A stretch of DNA of 49,290 bases from Candidatus Iainarchaeum sp. (GTDB lineage: Archaea > B1Sed10-29 > WALL01): assembly GCA_023129115.1 (NCBI GenBank), contig JAGMCR010000006.1, positions 1-49,290 of the forward strand, given 5' to 3'. A program made the translations under genes and the position numbers. Of the stretch, positions 23,886 to 32,022 are shown one piece after another; the first letter of the stretch is position 1, and each line of letters starts with the position of its first letter. The notes beneath the pieces are model-generated. The model saw only the letters and a list, made by a program, of their open reading frames with translations. It had not been told where the DNA came from and ran no database searches.

Positions 23886-25102
23886 TAGTAATCACCGATT
23901 GCTTTTGTGACGTCCTCGACCGAAGGGCCTTCCGGCACCTTGGCGTTGGTGAGTATGAATGCGTCCTCGTACGTGTGGTGGCCGGCCAACGGGCTTGGGT
24001 ACATCTTCTCTCCCCCGATTTGCGCGCGCAGGTTCCACCCGCTCTCGCACAGCAGCACAATGTCCGGCGCGTTGCCTATATTCTTGCCGCGGTAAATCTC
24101 GTCCCTGCGGAACACGCGCTTCACAAACTCCTGCCCCTTGAACAGGGCCCCAATCTCGTCCACGACCTTTTCCTCGTCCGCCTTCGCGACGCTCCCGCGC
24201 GGGTAGCGCCCCTCGCGGTGCACGTAAATCCTTGACGGCTCCATTGCGAACGCCCTTGTCCCCTCGGCAATCCTGCCGTAGCCTCTTCCTTCGCCGAGCT
24301 TGAGCAGCCCCGCCTCCTCGAGCAGCGCGTTGATGTTGACGTTCGTCTTCGCTTTTTCCATTCCGTGGTCCGAAATAATCACGAGCCGGTCGTCCTCGCC
24401 CATTTTCCCCGTGATTTCGCCAATCACTTCGTCCACGCGCGCGAAATAGTCCAGAAACCCCTGGTGGAACTCGTGGCCATCGTCCTCGTATGCGTCCCAG
24501 AGGTAGTGGCCGAGCCGGTCGCTTCCCGTGAACACGAAAGTGAACATGTCCCACTTCTCTTTTTCCCAGAAGTGGCGGTACGCCTTTATCCGCGCCTCGT
24601 TTGTCTTGTTCAACTCGCTCATGAAGAGGAGCTTGGACTCCTTGGCCTTCTCGGTGTCGACGTCTACTTTGTATCCCATCTCCTGGAGCGCCGGGAGCGC
24701 GCTGGCGGGGTACACTGCCTTCTCCAGGTCGGGCGCGACGAATCCCGCGATGTGCACGCCGTTCATTTCCCGGGCGGGGTAGGTCATCGGCACGTTTATG
24801 ACAACGTGCCTCCCCCCCCTTTCCCAGTAGGGCTTTGCTTGCAGATGCATGTAGTTCGGAAAAAACATGTTGTAGGTCCCGGGCATGAGCTCGGTGAAGC
24901 CGTAGATGCCGTGCTCGCCGGGGTTCTCCCCCGTGATTATGGTGGCCCATGACGCCGAGGACACCTCGGGCAATGTAGACTTCATCTGGGCAAAAGTGCC
25001 CTGGCTGCGCAGGTCCTTGAAATTGGGCATTATTCCCTTGTCCGAGAGCGTTTCCATCATCCCGTAGGGAACGCCGTCAATGCCGATAACAACAGTCCTC
25101 AT
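23885..25102 (-). CDS. Nucleotide pyrophosphatase/phosphodiesterase (alkaline phosphatase superfamily)
   Basis: 405 residues. Metal and catalytic motifs in order: VIGIDGVPYGM (Asp), SSASWATIITGENPGEHGIYGF (nucleophile region), GSDRLGHYLWD, IISDHGMEKA and LAGHHTYEDAF. No signal peptide. Probably hydrolyses a nucleotide- or lipid-linked phosphodiester in glycan metabolism; a sulfatase is unlikely without a C/S-x-P-x-R motif. First gene of the sulfoquinovose operon, coupled to the synthase (TAATG). The ATG at 25102 is preferred to an overlapping upstream TTG. A TrmB-type palindrome lies 12 bases upstream. Confidence 0.85.
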   Translation of the reverse strand: MRTVVIGIDGVPYGMMETLSDKGIMPNFKDLRSQGTFAQMKSTLPEVSSASWATIITGENPGEHGIYGFTELMPGTYNMFFPNYMHLQAKPYWERGGRHVVINVPMTYPAREMNGVHIAGFVAPDLEKAVYPASALPALQEMGYKVDVDTEKAKESKLLFMSELNKTNEARIKAYRHFWEKEKWDMFTFVFTGSDRLGHYLWDAYEDDGHEFHQGFLDYFARVDEVIGEITGKMGEDDRLVIISDHGMEKAKTNVNINALLEEAGLLKLGEGRGYGRIAEGTRAFAMEPSRIYVHREGRYPRGSVAKADEEKVVDEIGALFKGQEFVKRVFRRDEIYRGKNIGNAPDIVLLCESGWNLRAQIGGEKMYPSPLAGHHTYEDAFILTNAKVPEGPSVEDVTKAIGDY

Positions 25103-25113
25103 CAACCCACACT

Positions 25114-25136
25114 AGTTACTCTGATTTGGAGTAACT
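25114..25136. promoter_or_regulatory. TrmB-type operator at the sulfoquinovose operon promoter
   Basis: AGTTACTC-N7-GAGTAACT, a perfect 8-bp inverted repeat. It contains TACT-N8-GAGTA, the form reported for the TrmB regulator of Halobacterium. A minus-strand TATA box (CATATATAAAG, 25151-25161) lies upstream, so the site covers the expected transcription start, a position typical of repression. A second copy with 19 of 23 bases identical on the opposite strand lies at 31969-31991. Confidence 0.6.
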
Positions 25137-25187
25137 TTATGTTAAACTCGCTTTATATATGTTTCGGCGTATCCTTGAACTTTTGCG

Positions 25188-25835
25188 TTATGCTGCTTTC
25201 TTGGCGATGACGAGAATAGTTGCGCCTCCCAATGCCTTAAGCCCAAATAACCAAAATAGTTTGGCGGCAATGCCGCCAGGGCATTTTGTTGGCTGGGTCT
25301 CAGGACCCAAATACTCAACCTTCGTAACGTTGAACCCGTTCCGCCTTAAGAGTTGCAGTAATGTCCTTTCGCAGAACCAGCACATGTGGTCGGTGTTGCA
25401 ATGAAAGTTGTGGTCCACTAGTGCATGCAAAAACCAGTGGATTGTGAACGGATTTGGAGTAGTCAATATGAGCTTTCCATCCTTCTTCAGGTTATTTTTG
25501 ACTCCTTTAAAGAACAGGCCGGGGTTTGATAGGTGTTCTATGAGCTCTCCGGCTATGATTACGTCAAACTTTTCGCTTAATTTTAGTTTTTCAGCGTCCA
25601 TATACTTGATGTTATAGCCTTTGTTCTGAAGCTTTTTGACCTCGCTTTTGAGGTAGTCTATCCCTATAACTTTTGGGGTGATGTCATAAATCCGTTTATG
25701 CAACCAGTTAAAATCAGATTCCTTGCTTGCCGAATGTTGGACGCACCCTACGTCAAGCACGCTATCGTTTTCACCTATTTCCTCCAATATCTTTTTGACT
25801 CGTGGATTAATGTTTCCCAGTGTTATCACCCTCAT
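25188..25835 (-). CDS. SAM-dependent methyltransferase (class I)
   Basis: 215 residues. Motif I VLDVGCVQHSASKES, acidic loop VIGIDY, DVIIAGELIEHLSNPG and post-motif GKLILTTPNPF place it with Methyltransf_11/23-like enzymes often found in polysaccharide loci. Its coding DNA is clearly richer in A/T than its neighbours (many Lys, Asn, Ile with A/T third positions), a sign of recent transfer. The substrate is probably a sugar or a lipid-linked glycan. It has its own gap on both sides and is transcribed toward the sulfoquinovose operon. Confidence 0.85.
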   Translation of the reverse strand: MRVITLGNINPRVKKILEEIGENDSVLDVGCVQHSASKESDFNWLHKRIYDITPKVIGIDYLKSEVKKLQNKGYNIKYMDAEKLKLSEKFDVIIAGELIEHLSNPGLFFKGVKNNLKKDGKLILTTPNPFTIHWFLHALVDHNFHCNTDHMCWFCERTLLQLLRRNGFNVTKVEYLGPETQPTKCPGGIAAKLFWLFGLKALGGATILVIAKKAA

Positions 25836-25952
25836 AAAAATTGTTGTTTCTGTAGCCTGTTTTGCTTTCGTAGTGAAATCAGAGGATTATAAAGGTTTCG
25901 GTAGGGGAGGCTTGGGATTCCCTTAATAAACCCTTCTTCCCTATTTTTCCCC

Positions 25953-27470
25953 GTGTCGGACCAGCTAGTTAAAAAAGTTGCGAAGGGAGCAGGCATAATG
26001 TTCGCCGGCCTCATGCTCGGGAGATTCATTGATTTGATGTACCGGATCTTCCTCGCCCGCGCCCTCTCGCCAGCAGAATACGGTCTCTTTTTCCTCGCTT
26101 ACAACATAATCTTCGTGGCCTCTACCGTGGCAATCGGCGGCTTCCCCCAGGGGCTCATGCGCTACGTCGCCTACTACAAGGGCAAGAAAGACAAGGCGCG
26201 GGTAAAGGGTGTCATGATAGACGCCGGTCTCGTGATGGCTGGCCTGGGCGTCGTTTCTGGAGCTATCGTATTCCTGCTCGCCGAATGGCTCGCGTCCCTG
26301 TTCCATACTCCAGGGCTCACTCCAATCTTCCAGATAGTCGCATTCTTCCTCCCAGCCCAAGCGCTTTTCCTGTATTCCAAAAGCGTGCTCGAGGGATTCC
26401 AGCGGCTCAAGTACTGGTTCTACGGCGAGATAATCTCCACTCGCTTGTTGCGGCTTGTCCTGACAATTGTGCTGGTCTCACTTGGATTTGGCTTACTTGG
26501 CATCTCCCTAATATTTGTTTTTACAGTCGCCATTGGGTTTGTGGTAATGGCCTGGTTTGCCAGCAAAAAAGTTTTTCCTAATTTCCGTAAAATCAAAGCA
26601 GTCCATGGGGCAAGGGAGTACCTATCTTTTGCTGCGCCGCTGTTCTTCTCCAGCAGCATACTCGCGATTTCTGGTCACATAGACACAATCATGATTGGCT
26701 TATTCATGAGCACTGCAAGCGTTGGATTCTACAATGTTGCCCTCCCACTTGCAGCTCTGCTGCGAATGTTCTTAGCATCATTTAACGGCATTTTTGCACC
26801 AATGACCACGGAATTATTTGCAAAAAACAAAATGAAGGAGGTAGGGGCGCTGTACAAGTCAGTCACCAAGTGGGCGTTCATGTCGGCATGGCCAGTGTTC
26901 CTCCTGTTCTTTGCCTTCCCTGGCCAAGTGATTGAATTGTTCTTCGGTCCGGGCTATGGCTCCGGCGCAATCGCCCTCGCAATCCTCTCGGTTGGCTACC
27001 TCGTCAACACCGGCGTGGGCTCTGCGGGCGTCCTGCTGCTCGCGTCCGGCAAGCCAAAGCTATTGTTAATCAATAACGCGGTGATTGCCGTGCTGAACAT
27101 TGCGTTCAACTGGCTGCTCATCCCGGTCTTTGGCTTGGTCGGCGCCGCTGTAGCAACGTCGTTTTCTGTCTCGGTGATAAACCTGCTGATGCTGGCCGAG
27201 GTCAAGGAATTCCTCGGGTTCCATCCATACAAGAAGAGCTTCCTCCGGCCGCTTGCGGCAGGAGTCGTCGCGGCAATAGCCGCGTACGCGGGGTTCGCGG
27301 CGACTGGAATGTTTATCGCGGCGGCAATCGGCTTCGCCGCGCTTTACATTTTGCTGGTGTTCGTGTTCAAGTCGTTCGAGAAAGAAGACTTGGTTATTGC
27401 CACTGCAATCGAGAAAAAGCTGGGCTGGGGCACTAGGATGAGTGGCTTCCTGGGCAAGTACTCTGCCTAG
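25953..27470 (+). CDS. Polysaccharide/oligosaccharide flippase (MVF/Wzx-like)
   Basis: 505 residues with about 14 hydrophobic helices, N-terminal motif GAGIMFAGLMLGRFIDLMYRIFLARALSPAEYGLFFLAYNII typical of the Polysacc_synt family. It should flip lipid-linked oligosaccharide across the membrane, the step between cytoplasmic assembly and AglB transfer. Start is GTG at 25953; the TATA-like CTTAATAAA about 27 bp upstream fits a leaderless mRNA. Its last 4 bases overlap the convergent phosphodiesterase gene. Confidence 0.9.
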   Translation: MSDQLVKKVAKGAGIMFAGLMLGRFIDLMYRIFLARALSPAEYGLFFLAYNIIFVASTVAIGGFPQGLMRYVAYYKGKKDKARVKGVMIDAGLVMAGLGVVSGAIVFLLAEWLASLFHTPGLTPIFQIVAFFLPAQALFLYSKSVLEGFQRLKYWFYGEIISTRLLRLVLTIVLVSLGFGLLGISLIFVFTVAIGFVVMAWFASKKVFPNFRKIKAVHGAREYLSFAAPLFFSSSILAISGHIDTIMIGLFMSTASVGFYNVALPLAALLRMFLASFNGIFAPMTTELFAKNKMKEVGALYKSVTKWAFMSAWPVFLLFFAFPGQVIELFFGPGYGSGAIALAILSVGYLVNTGVGSAGVLLLASGKPKLLLINNAVIAVLNIAFNWLLIPVFGLVGAAVATSFSVSVINLLMLAEVKEFLGFHPYKKSFLRPLAAGVVAAIAAYAGFAATGMFIAAAIGFAALYILLVFVFKSFEKEDLVIATAIEKKLGWGTRMSGFLGKYSA

Positions 27471-28432
27471 ATGTACCCCAGGTTCTGGAGGCTCTTGACT
27501 ATCTTTTCCTTGTCCACTTCTTTTTTCTGGGGCTTCGGCTCCCTTCCCTCTCCCGCCTTTATTTTCCTTTTTTTGTTCTTTATCCCTTTCGCCGCAATTC
27601 CTTTCATGATGCCGCGGAAGTCGAGTATTGACGGGTCTTTCAGGCCGAGCCTTGGCGTGCACGCGTAAAATGCGTAGTCGAGGTTCAGGTGCTCGCCGCC
27701 GCCGCTCTTCATTTCTTGCATGCCATGGTCGGACACAATCAAAAGCAGCTCGGGGTCGAACTCTTCGAGGATTTGCCTGGCGAAGTCGTTCATCTCCTTG
27801 TAGAGCGCGTACATGGTTTCCTTGTCGCTGAAGAAGAGGTGGCCCCACACGTCGGTTACGGGCGTGTACCAGAACAAGAGGTCCGGCTTTTCCTTCAGTG
27901 CCTTCAATGCCCCGGCCTTGCTTTTCCTGTGGAACTCGAGCGTCGCTTCCTTGTACTCCACCTCGGTTATCTCGTTCTTGAGGAACTTCTTCATCATTTG
28001 GTGCAGGTAGTCCTTTTCTTCCCTGGGCTGGTTGAACCCCGGGACAGAAAGGGCTTTGTAGCTCTTGAAGTCGCCCAAGAACGTTTTTTCGGCTGGGACT
28101 CGTATGTTCCATGATTCCTTGAAGTCGTAAATCTTTTCCATGGGCCGTATTTTGCCGGTGACTTTTTTCCTGGCTTTTTTCACGAAGCCAGGCTCGATTT
28201 CGATGTATTTTTTTCTAAATCCCTTGTAGTACGAGAAAACTTTTTTCCGCCCGCCGGCGACTTCCCTGAACATGTCCCTGCCGGTGAGGAACGAGCTCCA
28301 CATAATGGGGGTCACGGCCGCGCCTATGCCGCTTATGTCTGTCTTCCCGTATTCCTCCAGCTGCAGGTAGGGCAGCCCAAACTCTTTCACAAGATAGTAG
28401 TCCAATGCATCCATGCCAAGTATCACAATCAT
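27467..28432 (-). CDS. Alkaline-phosphatase-superfamily phosphodiesterase
   Basis: 321 residues, third member of this superfamily in the locus. Motifs: VILGMDALDYYL (metal Asp), VTPIMWSSFLTGRD (nucleophile region), YTPVTDVWGHLFF, LIVSDHGMQE (metal) and GGEHLNLDYAFYA. Ends in a Lys-rich segment and the tail SLQNLGYI. No signal peptide. Probably acts on nucleotide- or lipid-linked phosphodiesters. Transcribed in the same direction as the upstream methyltransferase gene with a 23-base gap, so possibly the last gene of the SDR-glycosyltransferase operon; convergent with the flippase. Confidence 0.78.
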   Translation of the reverse strand: MIVILGMDALDYYLVKEFGLPYLQLEEYGKTDISGIGAAVTPIMWSSFLTGRDMFREVAGGRKKVFSYYKGFRKKYIEIEPGFVKKARKKVTGKIRPMEKIYDFKESWNIRVPAEKTFLGDFKSYKALSVPGFNQPREEKDYLHQMMKKFLKNEITEVEYKEATLEFHRKSKAGALKALKEKPDLLFWYTPVTDVWGHLFFSDKETMYALYKEMNDFARQILEEFDPELLLIVSDHGMQEMKSGGGEHLNLDYAFYACTPRLGLKDPSILDFRGIMKGIAAKGIKNKKRKIKAGEGREPKPQKKEVDKEKIVKSLQNLGYI

Positions 28433-28455
28433 TTCCGCACCTATTACCGTTCTCT

Positions 28456-29250
28456 CTATTTCTTAGCCTTCCGCTTAGCGACTACCAGTAATTGCTGCTG
28501 CAGGGGTGGGTAAATACCAGTTACCAAGTCCACAAGGTTTTTGATAGTTCGTACGTGGACAAACTGGTGTTCCCATCCTTTTACTTCAATCTCAAAGCCA
28601 GTCTTTTCAAGAATCTCAACCAATTGGCTGAGGGTATACAGCGTTACATGGCCAACATGCCCCATCTTCTCAAGCAAATTGTATGCGAAATAAGGCGATG
28701 GCTCCTGCCCCATGCCCACCAGCATAAACAGGCGGTATTTCCAGTACGCCATATTGGGCGTTTGTAGTATCAACACACCATTCAATTTCAGCACACGCCT
28801 GATCTCCCTCAAGGTAAACAACGGATTTATCCTCATGTGCTCGAGCAGGGCGGTAAATATCACATAATCAAATGTGTTGTCAGGATATGGCAGTTTTTGC
28901 GTCTCAATGTCGCACTTGGTAACCTTTAGGCATTCCACCAGTTTCTTTTCTATTCTTTCGGGGAATATGTCAACTGCCTCAATAGAATAGCCCAACTGCT
29001 TCATGGAGTAGGTGAAGTAGCCAGGGTATATGCCTATGTCCAGACCCCTACCTTTTTTCGTAATATGCCTATTCAAGAGGGTAAACAGTTTTTCATACCT
29101 CTCCCGTTGCCTTTTGTAGTAGTTTAACATATATGGAGTGGCAGAGGTTTTGCTTAGGATTTTGCCAACTCCTCTATACTCTTCAATGAATCCCTCCAGC
29201 GCAGGTTCGGATTGTACCTGTCGGGCGCCATTGCCGTGTATGACACTCAT
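28456..29250 (-). CDS. SAM-dependent methyltransferase (class I)
   Basis: 264 residues. Motif I GLDIGIYPGYFTYSM, acidic EAVDIFPE, DNTFDYVIFTALLEHM and LKLNGVLILQTPNMAYWK mark a Methyltransf_11-type enzyme. The C-terminus has a hydrophobic stretch. The ATG at 29250 gives a 4-base ATGA overlap with the upstream glycosyltransferase and is preferred over a longer in-frame start at 29301. A/T content is raised compared with the neighbouring GC-rich genes. Likely methylates a glycan sugar; the substrate is unknown. Confidence 0.85.
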   Translation of the reverse strand: MSVIHGNGARQVQSEPALEGFIEEYRGVGKILSKTSATPYMLNYYKRQRERYEKLFTLLNRHITKKGRGLDIGIYPGYFTYSMKQLGYSIEAVDIFPERIEKKLVECLKVTKCDIETQKLPYPDNTFDYVIFTALLEHMRINPLFTLREIRRVLKLNGVLILQTPNMAYWKYRLFMLVGMGQEPSPYFAYNLLEKMGHVGHVTLYTLSQLVEILEKTGFEIEVKGWEHQFVHVRTIKNLVDLVTGIYPPLQQQLLVVAKRKAKK

Positions 29251-30233
29251 TTTATCACTCTCCGTATTATTTTGTCGTATCTCCCCGCGATTATGCTCCA
29301 ATCGTACCTCTTATATTTTTTCTTTAGCAGCACAGCCCTTTTTTTGGCTCCTGGTTCAAGTGCTTTTGTTATCGTCTTTGCTATCGCCAGCGGTGATGCA
29401 TCAGTGAAGAACATATCCTTTTCGCTGAAGCGCTTTTCCAAAGCGCCCTTAAGTGCAACAATCGGTATTCCCGCCGCACCGTACTCCAACACTTTCAACG
29501 GCTGCTCCGCGTCAACGAGGCAAAGGCACACGCTGGAGTGATAAAGAAACCCAGGAATTAAATCCTGCTTGAAGGACCCAAGATAGTAAACGTTCTCACC
29601 CACGAGCCACTTCTCTTCCGGCCCCGAGCCAACAAACACGAACTCCGCCTTAACCTTTTTCGCCGCTTCCACAGTCTCTTTTATGTGGTATTGCTTCTGG
29701 AGCCCCCCCATATAAAACACAATCGGCTTTTTTGTGTCAACGCCGCTCTTCTCAAGGATTTTCTTTGCTGCCGCAACGGACTTGCTCGAGGGCCTCGCCA
29801 TCTTCTCGTAGTTAACGCCGTTGTCAAGCTTTACGCCGGTTGCCCCCTTGCGCTTCAGCTCTTTCATGTAATTCTCGTAAATGAATATGGTCTCGTCCGC
29901 GTTCAGCACCGCTGTTTCCTCCAAGAAGCGCACAGCCATCACGCGCAAGACCCCATGTCGGTGGTATTGGCTGAATGGGTCAGTGATGTCCGCGATGTAC
30001 GGCTTCCCCCTCAGCTTCCCCAGGAAAAACGCGAGTATGGTCCCGCTCCTCACAGTGCCAACAATCACATCGTAGTCCCCGCCTATCCACTTGAGGAATC
30101 CCCTGAAGAAGCCAAGCCCACTAACCTTCTCAATAGTTACCTTATGCCCTCTTTTTTCCAGCTGCTCTGCTATCCGATAGCGCCCAATGCTAACGTTCGG
30201 CGGATTTGTTGGCTTAAGCCAAAGCACTTTCAT
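29247..30233 (-). CDS. Glycosyltransferase (GT4-like)
   Basis: 328 residues of the GT-B fold. N-terminal MKVLWLKPTNPPNVSIGRYRIAEQLEKRGHKV, central GKPYIADITDPFSQYHRHGV, donor domain with FYMGGLQKQYHIKETVEA, FVGSGPEEKW and CLVDAEQPLKVLEYGAAGIPIVA (E-x-K-LEYGA version of the donor-binding motif). Adds a sugar to the growing glycan; donor unknown. Bounded on both sides by 4-base ATGA overlaps (with the Alg14/Alg13-like gene upstream and the methyltransferase downstream). Confidence 0.87.
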   Translation of the reverse strand: MKVLWLKPTNPPNVSIGRYRIAEQLEKRGHKVTIEKVSGLGFFRGFLKWIGGDYDVIVGTVRSGTILAFFLGKLRGKPYIADITDPFSQYHRHGVLRVMAVRFLEETAVLNADETIFIYENYMKELKRKGATGVKLDNGVNYEKMARPSSKSVAAAKKILEKSGVDTKKPIVFYMGGLQKQYHIKETVEAAKKVKAEFVFVGSGPEEKWLVGENVYYLGSFKQDLIPGFLYHSSVCLCLVDAEQPLKVLEYGAAGIPIVALKGALEKRFSEKDMFFTDASPLAIAKTITKALEPGAKKRAVLLKKKYKRYDWSIIAGRYDKIIRRVIK

Positions 30234-31003
30234 TTCACATACTCCCTGAGGCTTTTGCCCTTCTTAATGTTCTTGAACTTCCTGACCAGCCATTCCGCGA
30301 ACTCCTTCTGGTGCGCCTCGTGCGACCTCTTCAGTGGAACCACTATTACCTCGTCCGCGAGCTGCGCGGCCTCCCACGCGGTCATGCTCCCGCGCGCGAC
30401 CACCCTCTTCGCCTTGCCCATCCTCTCGAGCAATTCCTCGTGGGGGATGTTCTGGGCCACGTTCTTTCCTTTGAGCCTGTCCACGGACGAGAGCACGACA
30501 AGCGTCCCCCGCCTGTTTTTCGCCCGGTACTTCTTCAGCGCCGTGCGCGGATAAGCCAGCCCGCGATAGATTCCCTTGCCGCGGTAGCTCCCCTTCTGCT
30601 CGCGGTGCGTCATCCAGACCTCGTCGCAGAACAGCGACAGCAGCCTCGTGGCCTTGCTGGGCGTGCGGATTCGGTTGTTCGCCTCGACCGCGACCACTCT
30701 TTTCATGAACACCTTGCCCCAGAGCCCAGCGAACAGCGACGCGTTCGCGCCGCAGCAGTAGACCTCGTCCGGCCACTCCCTCAGCACGGCCCAGAGGCTC
30801 TGCACCGCGTTCTTGACCGCCCTCACAGGGCTTATGCCACCAATCATGGTTGGGCGGAGGCGGTCCGCACGGTACGTCTTCACGCCGTAGTCCGTGGTGT
30901 CGGCCTCGTCGGTGAGCACAGCCGCCCTTCCTTTGGCCACAGACAGTATGCCAAGTGCCTGTATGGAGTGCCCCCCAGACTTGGTCGCGATTAATGTCTT
31001 CAT
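30230..31003 (-). CDS. Alg14/Alg13-like glycosyltransferase (GT28-type, fused)
   Basis: 257 residues. N-terminal half resembles Alg14 (TKSGGHSIQAL; CGANASLFAGLWGKVFMKRVVAVEANNRIRTPSKATRLLSLFCDEVWMTH), C-terminal half resembles Alg13/MurG donor domain (VVARGSMTAWEAAQLADEVIVVP then HEAHQKEFAEWLV). In eukaryotes Alg13-Alg14 adds the second GlcNAc to GlcNAc-PP-dolichol, and fused archaeal versions exist. Here it probably adds the second sugar to the lipid-linked glycan begun by the sugar-phosphate transferase at 38465-39424. The match is by pattern, not alignment. Coupled to both neighbours by ATGA overlaps. Confidence 0.65.
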   Translation of the reverse strand: MKTLIATKSGGHSIQALGILSVAKGRAAVLTDEADTTDYGVKTYRADRLRPTMIGGISPVRAVKNAVQSLWAVLREWPDEVYCCGANASLFAGLWGKVFMKRVVAVEANNRIRTPSKATRLLSLFCDEVWMTHREQKGSYRGKGIYRGLAYPRTALKKYRAKNRRGTLVVLSSVDRLKGKNVAQNIPHEELLERMGKAKRVVARGSMTAWEAAQLADEVIVVPLKRSHEAHQKEFAEWLVRKFKNIKKGKSLREYVK

Positions 31004-31929
31004 TTCCTGAACAACTCTCGCACTCCCCTCTCGAGCGGGTACTCCGGCCTGTAGCCAAGCTCCCTCTTTATCTTGCTTATGTCCACGTCAAACTGGTCGG
31101 TCGCGGGCTCGTTTTTGCGCGGATTCTCTGTTAACTTTATCTCAGGCCTGTAGCCAAGCTCTTCCTCTGACGCGGCCTGCACGAGCTCAGCCATGTGCTT
31201 CACAGTGCAGTCCTCTTCCGCGGCCAGCGCCATGTAATCCGCGCCGGGCCCACGCTTCGCCGCTGCCTCAGCCGCCTTGATGTATGCCTGCACCGCGTCG
31301 TCGATGTACAAAAAGTTTCTCGCCTGCGTCCCCGGGGTGTAAATTGTTATCTCCCTTTTCTGCCTCGCGAGGTCATAGAACTTGTTGACCGCGGTTGGCT
31401 TCAGCATTTCCTTGCCATCCACTTCGTAGACGCCATACACGTTGCTCTTTATCAAGACTATCGCGGGAAAGCTGTCCTCTGACATCACTTCAATAGCCTT
31501 CCCACCCGCGTACTTGAGGAAGCCGTAAATGTGCGTCGGCTTCATCGGCGTCTCCTCGCTTATTGGGAAGGACGGGGAGTCCCCGAATACCGCCATGGAC
31601 GATGCAAAAACGAGGGGAATTCCGTACTGCCTGCACACCCACGCCACGTTGTTGGTCCCGTTGGCGTCCACTTCAAAAGCGGTGTTTGGGCTGGAGTTGC
31701 ACGCGTCCATCCCCGTCACGGCCGCCAAGTGCACAATCACGTCAGTGTCCCTGAACAGCTCCTCAATCCTCTTGACGTCGCGGATGTCCGCCTGCGCTAT
31801 CTCGACGTCCCCGACTTTCCCCACTTTTTGCTTGAGGCCGTCGTCGCACGCCACGACTTCGTGGCCCTCGAGCTTTTGTATGAGCCTTGGCCCGACGTAG
31901 CCGCCTGCTCCAGTAACCCCTATTCGCAT
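31000..31929 (-). CDS. NAD-dependent nucleotide-sugar epimerase/dehydratase
   Basis: 309 residues, extended SDR. NAD-binding TGAGGYVG (5-12), DIRDVKRIEELF, HLAAVTGMDACNSSP, FASSMAVFGD, active-site YGFLK (Tyr-x-x-x-Lys) and NFLYIDDAVQAYIKAAE. Most like UDP-glucose/UDP-GlcNAc 4-epimerases; the exact reaction is open. First gene of a tightly coupled unit (SDR, Alg14/13-like, GT4, methyltransferase), each joined by an ATGA overlap. Leaderless start from the minus-strand TATA box at 31950-31962. Confidence 0.85.
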   Translation of the reverse strand: MRIGVTGAGGYVGPRLIQKLEGHEVVACDDGLKQKVGKVGDVEIAQADIRDVKRIEELFRDTDVIVHLAAVTGMDACNSSPNTAFEVDANGTNNVAWVCRQYGIPLVFASSMAVFGDSPSFPISEETPMKPTHIYGFLKYAGGKAIEVMSEDSFPAIVLIKSNVYGVYEVDGKEMLKPTAVNKFYDLARQKREITIYTPGTQARNFLYIDDAVQAYIKAAEAAAKRGPGADYMALAAEEDCTVKHMAELVQAASEEELGYRPEIKLTENPRKNEPATDQFDVDISKIKRELGYRPEYPLERGVRELFRK

Positions 31930-31949
31930 CGCCTTATTTCTGCCCCGCG

Positions 31950-31999
31950 CATTTATAAATACTTCTATGGTTACTCCAATTCATAGTAATTAATTTAAA
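31950..31999. promoter_or_regulatory. Divergent promoters with a central TrmB-type operator
   Basis: Minus TATA box (GTATTTATAAATG, 31950-31962) is about 27 bp before the SDR ATG at 31929; plus TATA box (TAATTTAAAG, 31991-32000) is about 27 bp before the TrmB ATG at 32023. Between them, 31969-31991, lies GGTTACTC-N7-TAGTAATT, matching the operator at 25114-25136 at 19 of 23 positions including spacer bases. It is upstream of both TATA boxes, a position compatible with activation or autoregulation. Confidence 0.6.
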
Positions 32000-32022
32000 G
32001 CCCGTGGCGCACGATTTAAGCC

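Noticed and set aside
22632..23888. 418-codon open frame on the plus strand
   Set aside because: Antisense to the UDP-sulfoquinovose synthase, with no recognisable motif and typical shadow composition.
23885..25102. Sulfatase acting on a sulfated glycan
   Set aside because: No C/S-x-P-x-R formylglycine motif is present in this or the two related proteins; the motifs fit phosphodiesterases.
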